A program made the translations under genes and the position numbers. Positions 60,045-64,000 of a stretch of 64,000 nucleotides of DNA are shown here, piece after piece. The DNA is from CASFRF01 sp031549345 (lineage in GTDB: Bacteria; Verrucomicrobiota; Lentisphaeria; Victivallales; Victivallaceae). The notes below the pieces were generated by a model. It was not told the origin of the DNA, made no database searches, and saw nothing but the letters and a program-made list of their open reading frames with translations. Positions within the stretch are counted from its first letter, which is position 1. Each line of letters begins with the position of its first letter. The stretch is from assembly GCA_031549345.1 (NCBI GenBank), contig JAVBPY010000006.1, positions 310,001-374,000 on the forward strand, given 5' to 3'.

Positions 60045-61679
60045 ATGGCAGGCAGGCGAAGTGGAATTTGGTTTGACAGCATGGGGAGGCCAATCGGAAA
60101 TGAATTCGGAGCGCCGATTTTGTGCGATCATTATCCATTGTGCTGCCCGTTGACGGAAGCGAATTTCCGAACATACTGCCCTTGTGTTCTTGGCGGCTCT
60201 ACGGAGCCACGTGAAGAATGTTGTCCCATCAAAGCCGACAAAATTTGTTGTGGCCCTTGTTTGTATATTCCGCTCGAAGACAGCTCCGGCGGTGAGGAAA
60301 GTTCCGGCAGTGAGGAAAGTTCCGGCGGTGAAGACAGCTCCGGCGGTGAGGAGAGCTCCGGCGCTGAAGACAGCTCCGGCGGTGAAGACAGCTCTGGTGA
60401 TGAGGATAGCACCGGGAGCGAGGAGAGCTCTGGCGGTGAAGATAGCTCCGGGTCGGAGGACAGCTCTGGTGGCGGGGAAAGTTCCGGCGGTGAAGACAGC
60501 TCAGGTGATGAGGAGAGCATCGGGGGCGAGGATAGCACCGGAGGCGGTGAAGTTCGCTACAGCGCTTATTTTGCCGTCTGTTATTGGCGGGAGGACGAAA
60601 AGGGGAACCGCTACCAATGCCGAATCGATCTTGTTGTCGGCAACGTATGGGCTTCGACGGGTTCGATGAGTTTCCTCGGATCGCCCGGGGGACTCAAAGT
60701 CGGGCAGGAGACGACAACCTTCGGCGGAGAAAAAATGATTGCCGTTCAAATTCCGCCCGGAGATGAATACCGCGCCTATGGATTCAACGGCTTGGACCTG
60801 ACGCTCCTTATGATGGAGAAAAATGTAACGACCGATCAGCTCCTGGCAATGGTTCGGGAGCAATGCCAGTGCCCGGCCGCGATGGCCGCCGGCACGATCG
60901 AAGTTTATGCGCAAGTTCTGCAGTACCGTGCCGAGGTACAGCGGGATGAGATAATTACCGAAGAGGACGAATATTGCGTGGAATGGGACGAAGAAACAGG
61001 GGACTGCCTGCGGGTCGAACATGTTACAAAGGAATATCTGGGGCCCCTCATCGGCATTTTTTCCGAATGGCAGTGCAACAATGACCCCAATCATGAATAT
61101 TGTGTTTCCCGGGAATACTGGGGCACTCCCGGTATTTGTCGTGCGTACTACAAAGCATGTGCCGAGGGAACGGCCCTCGCCAACGCGGATTTTGCCCGGT
61201 GGCGGAGCGATCAATCCGCATATGTCCTGGAAAAAACGTACACTTCGCTTGGGCTCCAAGGCGGCTGTTCGGAAAGTTCCACCTACGATTCACGTTGGGC
61301 GCGCTGGATTCTTACAACCCGCTTCGTGCGTCTTCGCATGGAACGAATGGAAGGGGGCGATCCGCACTCCGTCGGTGTTCGGATCGTCCTGAACGCGCGT
61401 CTTGTCAACACGGGAGAAGTCGGGTCGGCCGATGAAACGCCGCGTGAAATTTATCTTCACCAAAACACCGTGCTCTCTTTGCAGTACGGCGAAGTTTTTA
61501 CTTTCCCTGTTGTGGACAACCTTGTAACATTCCAACCGCCGGCGAACGTGCTCGATCATTACTGCCCGGATGAACAATTTCATTGGAGCTATGCGGTTGA
61601 GCCCTACGATGTCAACTCCAGAATTCAGACGCTTGTCATGGAATACAGGGTCTTAAGCTACATTTACGATTCACTGTAA
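60045..61679 (+). CDS. Cys-rich phage-like protein with an SSGGED-repeat acidic linker
   Basis: 544 residues, no signal peptide. The N-terminal 75 residues are Cys-rich (CDHYPLCCPL, YCPCVLGG, ECCPIKADKICCGPC). Residues 79-168 are about 15 tandem hexapeptides of the form (D/E)SSGGE. The C-terminal 375 residues are a beta-rich globular domain with many aromatic residues (EVRYSAYFAVCYWREDEKG start). No known family is recognised. An AGGAGG site fixes ATG 60045. The genes that follow at short spacing look phage-like, so this may be a virion or tail-associated protein. Function unknown. Confidence 0.72.
   Translation: MAGRRSGIWFDSMGRPIGNEFGAPILCDHYPLCCPLTEANFRTYCPCVLGGSTEPREECCPIKADKICCGPCLYIPLEDSSGGEESSGSEESSGGEDSSGGEESSGAEDSSGGEDSSGDEDSTGSEESSGGEDSSGSEDSSGGGESSGGEDSSGDEESIGGEDSTGGGEVRYSAYFAVCYWREDEKGNRYQCRIDLVVGNVWASTGSMSFLGSPGGLKVGQETTTFGGEKMIAVQIPPGDEYRAYGFNGLDLTLLMMEKNVTTDQLLAMVREQCQCPAAMAAGTIEVYAQVLQYRAEVQRDEIITEEDEYCVEWDEETGDCLRVEHVTKEYLGPLIGIFSEWQCNNDPNHEYCVSREYWGTPGICRAYYKACAEGTALANADFARWRSDQSAYVLEKTYTSLGLQGGCSESSTYDSRWARWILTTRFVRLRMERMEGGDPHSVGVRIVLNARLVNTGEVGSADETPREIYLHQNTVLSLQYGEVFTFPVVDNLVTFQPPANVLDHYCPDEQFHWSYAVEPYDVNSRIQTLVMEYRVLSYIYDSL
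60279..60548 (+). repeat. 15-unit, 18-bp coding tandem repeat
   Basis: Units read GACAGCTCCGGCGGTGAA or GAG with few changes, giving (D/E)SSGG(E/D). Variants G to S, A or D occur at the fifth codon. It is in frame throughout, so copy number can change without a frameshift. Confidence 0.85.
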
Positions 61680-61694
61680 GAAAAAGAGGAAGTT

Positions 61695-62918
61695 ATGATC
61701 GATCCAGTCAATCAACACCAATGCCGCGCCTGCGCCTTGAAGCATCTTTCCTCCGCATTGGCCATCGCGCGGGAAATCACAACCGGGTACGACACCACAG
61801 AATACCATGTGTATTTAATGGGCAATCTTGCCGAAGCCCAGGAACAACTCGCGTTGATCGATCCTGGCACGGCAAACGAAATACGCCGTGTCCGGCTGCA
61901 TATCTTCGGCGACGGTGCGCGCGGGCGTTTGAACGTTGCACGCACACGCATGCTCGAAATGCTGACATATCGCTTTGCCGCCGCTTTGCCGACGGACGAA
62001 CTCCCGGAATCCCCTGTGGATTTGTCGCATTTGCCGGTGCCCAAGCCCCTGGAGGCACGCCCCTGCAATTGCAGGAAAAGCAAAGAAGCACCGCAAATTT
62101 GTTTCACGCGCCCGGATGGTTCCGACGCGGGGTTGGAGCATTCTTTGCCGGAGCGCAACGCGGCGCTTTTCATGGTTTTCAGCGGACCATCGTTGTTGAG
62201 GCAGGATATTTCGCTCCTCAAGAGGACAGGAATTCGACTTTTGAGTGTCAACAACGCGCCGTCCACACTTCTGAAAAACGGGATTGCGCCGCACTACTGG
62301 ATCGCGGTGGATCCCCCGTCGCGGTTTCTGGCGGAAATTTTCCAAAATCCGTCAATTACCAAGCTTCTTCCCCACGGACGGTTGCGGCAGCCCCTTTGGG
62401 ATGCAGTAAAAAAACGGCGGCGCAGTGAAACACCGGAGTCGTTTCCGCACGTGTACGGTTACCGTTTGGCCGATACGTTCGATGCGGCGTCTTTTTTCAG
62501 CGCGCCTTTCCTGCAATGGGGTGATTCGCGGGAGTCCGGCGGTGCGCGGAGTGTGTTTCTCGCGGCGCTCGGCGCGGCCTGGCGATTGGGTTACAGGAGA
62601 TTGTACCTCCTGGGTGCGGACTTTCGTATGACGGAGGAATCTCCGTATCACTTCGAGGAATTCCGGAGCGCCGTCGCATTGAAACACAACAATCGTACCT
62701 ACGATCTCCTGCGGAACCGTTATCTTCCACAGCTGGAGGCCGCCCGCCCCGAGGGGCTGGAAATTTACAACTGTTCCCCCGGGAGCGCGTTGGATATCTA
62801 CCCTTTCATGGAATTTGAAAGCGCGGTGGCGCACGAGGAAACGCCGCTCGCGATGGAAACCCGGGGACTCTACAAAAAACTTTCGGAAAAGGAGGTGAAA
62901 AATGGAACTCAACGTTGA
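61695..62918 (+). CDS. Phage-like protein with a C-x2-C-KHL N-terminal module and a DUF115-like domain
   Basis: 407 residues. The N-terminus CRACALKHLSSALAIAREI and LMGNLAEAQEQL match a small helical module common in phage genes (C-x2-C-x-KHL). A linker with CNCRKSKEA follows. The C-terminal domain has FSGPSLLRQDISLL, RLLSVNNAPSTLLKNGIAPH, WIAVDPP and LYLLGADFRM, as in DUF115/glycosyltransferase-like proteins that recognise a phosphorylated sugar or pterin. GAGGAAG precedes the ATG. Its stop lies 17 bases inside the next gene. Confidence 0.7.
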   Translation: MIDPVNQHQCRACALKHLSSALAIAREITTGYDTTEYHVYLMGNLAEAQEQLALIDPGTANEIRRVRLHIFGDGARGRLNVARTRMLEMLTYRFAAALPTDELPESPVDLSHLPVPKPLEARPCNCRKSKEAPQICFTRPDGSDAGLEHSLPERNAALFMVFSGPSLLRQDISLLKRTGIRLLSVNNAPSTLLKNGIAPHYWIAVDPPSRFLAEIFQNPSITKLLPHGRLRQPLWDAVKKRRRSETPESFPHVYGYRLADTFDAASFFSAPFLQWGDSRESGGARSVFLAALGAAWRLGYRRLYLLGADFRMTEESPYHFEEFRSAVALKHNNRTYDLLRNRYLPQLEAARPEGLEIYNCSPGSALDIYPFMEFESAVAHEETPLAMETRGLYKKLSEKEVKNGTQR

Positions 62919-63066
62919 GAACGTAAGTTTGTTCGTCACCCTCCTTGCGGCGATCTTCAGCGCGAACGCGTTCCTCTGGAACAAGCTTGATCAAATCTGG
63001 AAGGTCATCAACCAGATCCGCAGCGAAACCGTAACCCGCGACGAATGCCGCCGCCGCAGACGCTGA
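62902..63066 (+). CDS. Small single-pass membrane protein, 54 residues (holin- or spanin-like size)
   Basis: Starts MELNVENVSLFVTLLAAIFS and continues ANAFLWNKLDQIWKVINQIR to a basic tail ending CRRRRR. One hydrophobic helix (residues 8-26), then an amphipathic stretch. An AAAAGGAGG site lies 8 bases upstream. The size and charge are like small phage membrane proteins, but the function is not known. It overlaps the DUF115-like gene by 17 bases. Confidence 0.6.
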   Translation: MELNVENVSLFVTLLAAIFSANAFLWNKLDQIWKVINQIRSETVTRDECRRRRR

Positions 63067-63094
63067 AGAAAAAACAAACAAAAAGGAACAATAT

Positions 63095-64000
63095 ATGGAT
63101 ATCGAGAACATCGTCAAATCGCTTGAAACCGCGCAAAAAGAAACGTTCGTCAAGTTTGTTTCCGACAAGGGCCCGAACAGTTGTCCGAAATGCCTGGAAC
63201 ACCACGGAAAGGTCTTTAAGGCGGATGATCCGGACAAGCCAGGACTTCCAATCCATCCGAATTGCCGCTGCAAATACGAAATCATTGAAGATAAAGAGAT
63301 TGAAAAAGTAAACTCCAGGTTGCAGCAGATGCTTGAACAATTGCGTCGATATGCGGAAGAAGCTACGAGCAAAGCCGCCGAATTGATCGATGACGCAAAA
63401 GAACTTCTCGGAAATATAGACTCGGCCAAGTCAACAGCGGAAAGGCTGAAGTTTACAATAAAATCCGCCGCGTTGACGATTCTACTCCAGTGTGTTCTCT
63501 TTACCATGGAGAAAATAAACGACGCAGCCGATTTATTGAAGAACATCATGGCGAAATTGCACATGGAATTTGTAAATCCGTTTGTTGCGATAGGTGATTT
63601 TCACCAAAATCGTTCGGAAATCAAGCGTATTTTAAAAGAGATCCATTACATGCGCTTGAATTCCCCGGATCAAATCCGCGAGTTGCTGCCAAAATCCCCG
63701 GACGAAGCCCTGAAACGCGGATTTGTCGAAGCTCTCGATAAAGAAAACTGGTATCATCGCAACAAAGGTCAGACAGGAAATAAAAAATACTATCATCGCG
63801 TCACTGGGCAGGAGGTTATATTTGATAAAGACGGAAAATTCGTGTCTGATCCGGAAAATATAGGAACGAAGAACTATGTGCCGGATTTTAGCGATTCTAT
63901 GGGCAAGGTGATGCATGGATTTTATGATGTTTTGCCGTACTGGATATGGGGGAATTCAGAAAAAGACACCACTCCAGTTTGGACGAGGATTTGGGGAACA
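63095..64000 (+). CDS. Phage gp7/Mu-F-like protein with a possible toxin-type C-terminal region (cut by window edge)
   Basis: At least 302 residues, open to the window end; ATG at 63095 with AAGGAA upstream. Near the N-terminus NSCPKCLEHHGKVFKADDPD with LPIHPNCRCKYE (Cys30, Cys33, His54, Cys57, Cys59) is the zinc-like motif of SPP1 gp7/Mu F minor head proteins. A helical, coiled-coil-like stretch and a short hydrophobic segment follow. The far end KKYYHRVTGQEVIFDKDGKF and NYVPDFSDSMG with DVLPYWIWGN resembles C-terminal ends of some polymorphic toxins. That link is from memory and uncertain. Confidence 0.6.
   Translation, partial: MDIENIVKSLETAQKETFVKFVSDKGPNSCPKCLEHHGKVFKADDPDKPGLPIHPNCRCKYEIIEDKEIEKVNSRLQQMLEQLRRYAEEATSKAAELIDDAKELLGNIDSAKSTAERLKFTIKSAALTILLQCVLFTMEKINDAADLLKNIMAKLHMEFVNPFVAIGDFHQNRSEIKRILKEIHYMRLNSPDQIRELLPKSPDEALKRGFVEALDKENWYHRNKGQTGNKKYYHRVTGQEVIFDKDGKFVSDPENIGTKNYVPDFSDSMGKVMHGFYDVLPYWIWGNSEKDTTPVWTRIWGT

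Noticed and set aside
59959..60174. Extension of the nuclease-like gene to an ATG at 60174
   Set aside because: It would cross the promoter at 59966-59994 and the start of the divergent gene; the family motif begins right after the ATG at 59958.
60279..60548. Tandem repeat as a CRISPR array
   Set aside because: Units are contiguous 18-mers with no spacers and are in frame in a coding gene.

Overview
The window is high-GC bacterial chromosome, densely coded on both strands, with many ATGA-type start/stop overlaps. The organism is most likely a member of the Lentisphaerota (Victivallis-like) or a close PVC relative. Pointers are a PEP-CTERM surface protein, a prepilin-like protein with the H-x-DG processing motif lying among secreted glycosidases, GH71-like and GH35 enzymes, an FGE-sulfatase domain fusion, and a Gram-negative envelope set (ADP-heptose synthase domain, FtsQ, lipid exporters). 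The taxonomic call is inference; no rRNA or tRNA gene was seen.

Layout. 1-1764: end of a membrane TPR-like gene, a PEP-CTERM gene and two related terminator palindromes. 1785-6012 (minus): PglK-like ABC exporter and HrpB helicase. 6049-10204 (plus): dCMP deaminase, heptose-phosphate adenylyltransferase, a membrane protein and a GH35 beta-galactosidase in one tight operon. 10215-14090: a 1264-aa hybrid sensor kinase. 14174-18438: a 58-aa protein with its own promoter and terminator, an antiporter, an aquaporin lacking the usual filter arginine, and a GntR/DUF1648 pair. 18456-28423: RecQ and a zinc-ribbon protein (minus), FtsQ, a Cys-rich exported protein, an MsbA-like exporter and a SpoU methylase (plus), then PanE, a radical SAM protein and an ankyrin lipoprotein (minus). 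28697-28867 encodes a very probable structured RNA ending in a terminator. 28969-34653: tyrS, then dnaK-groES-groEL behind a near-consensus sigma-54 promoter. 34666-41254: a complete trpEGDCFBA operon preceded by a leader peptide with two Trp codons and a full set of mutually exclusive hairpins (trp attenuator).

41245-43684 holds a PHP phosphoesterase and XRE-cupin regulator divergent from a DMT exporter, sharing an operator-like palindrome. 43711-53065 is a carbohydrate-utilisation locus: a GntR/LacI-type regulator, a glycosidase-like cytoplasmic protein, a LamG protein, a pseudopilin and two GH71-like secreted enzymes, one fused to an FGE-sulfatase domain. 53142-58876 looks like a TetR-controlled aromatic-compound cluster: a tannase-family esterase convergent with TetR, and a divergent operon of SDR, exported RidA-like, exported ABM-ABM-amidohydrolase fusion and exported PNPOx-like proteins, with two tandem 18-bp operators. 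59068-64000 holds a degenerate PD-(D/E)XK nuclease-like gene and the start of a phage-like module (Cys-rich protein with an SSGGED-repeat linker, DUF115-like protein, tiny membrane protein, gp7-like protein cut by the window edge).

A small MITE-like repeat family (three copies, 66 to 160 bp, TACCAAT ends, each flanked by a TTA or TAA duplication) is scattered through the window. One copy separates groEL from its terminator, and its left target duplication is the groEL stop codon. Several genes have a -10 box only 6 to 8 bases before the ATG, suggesting leaderless mRNAs.
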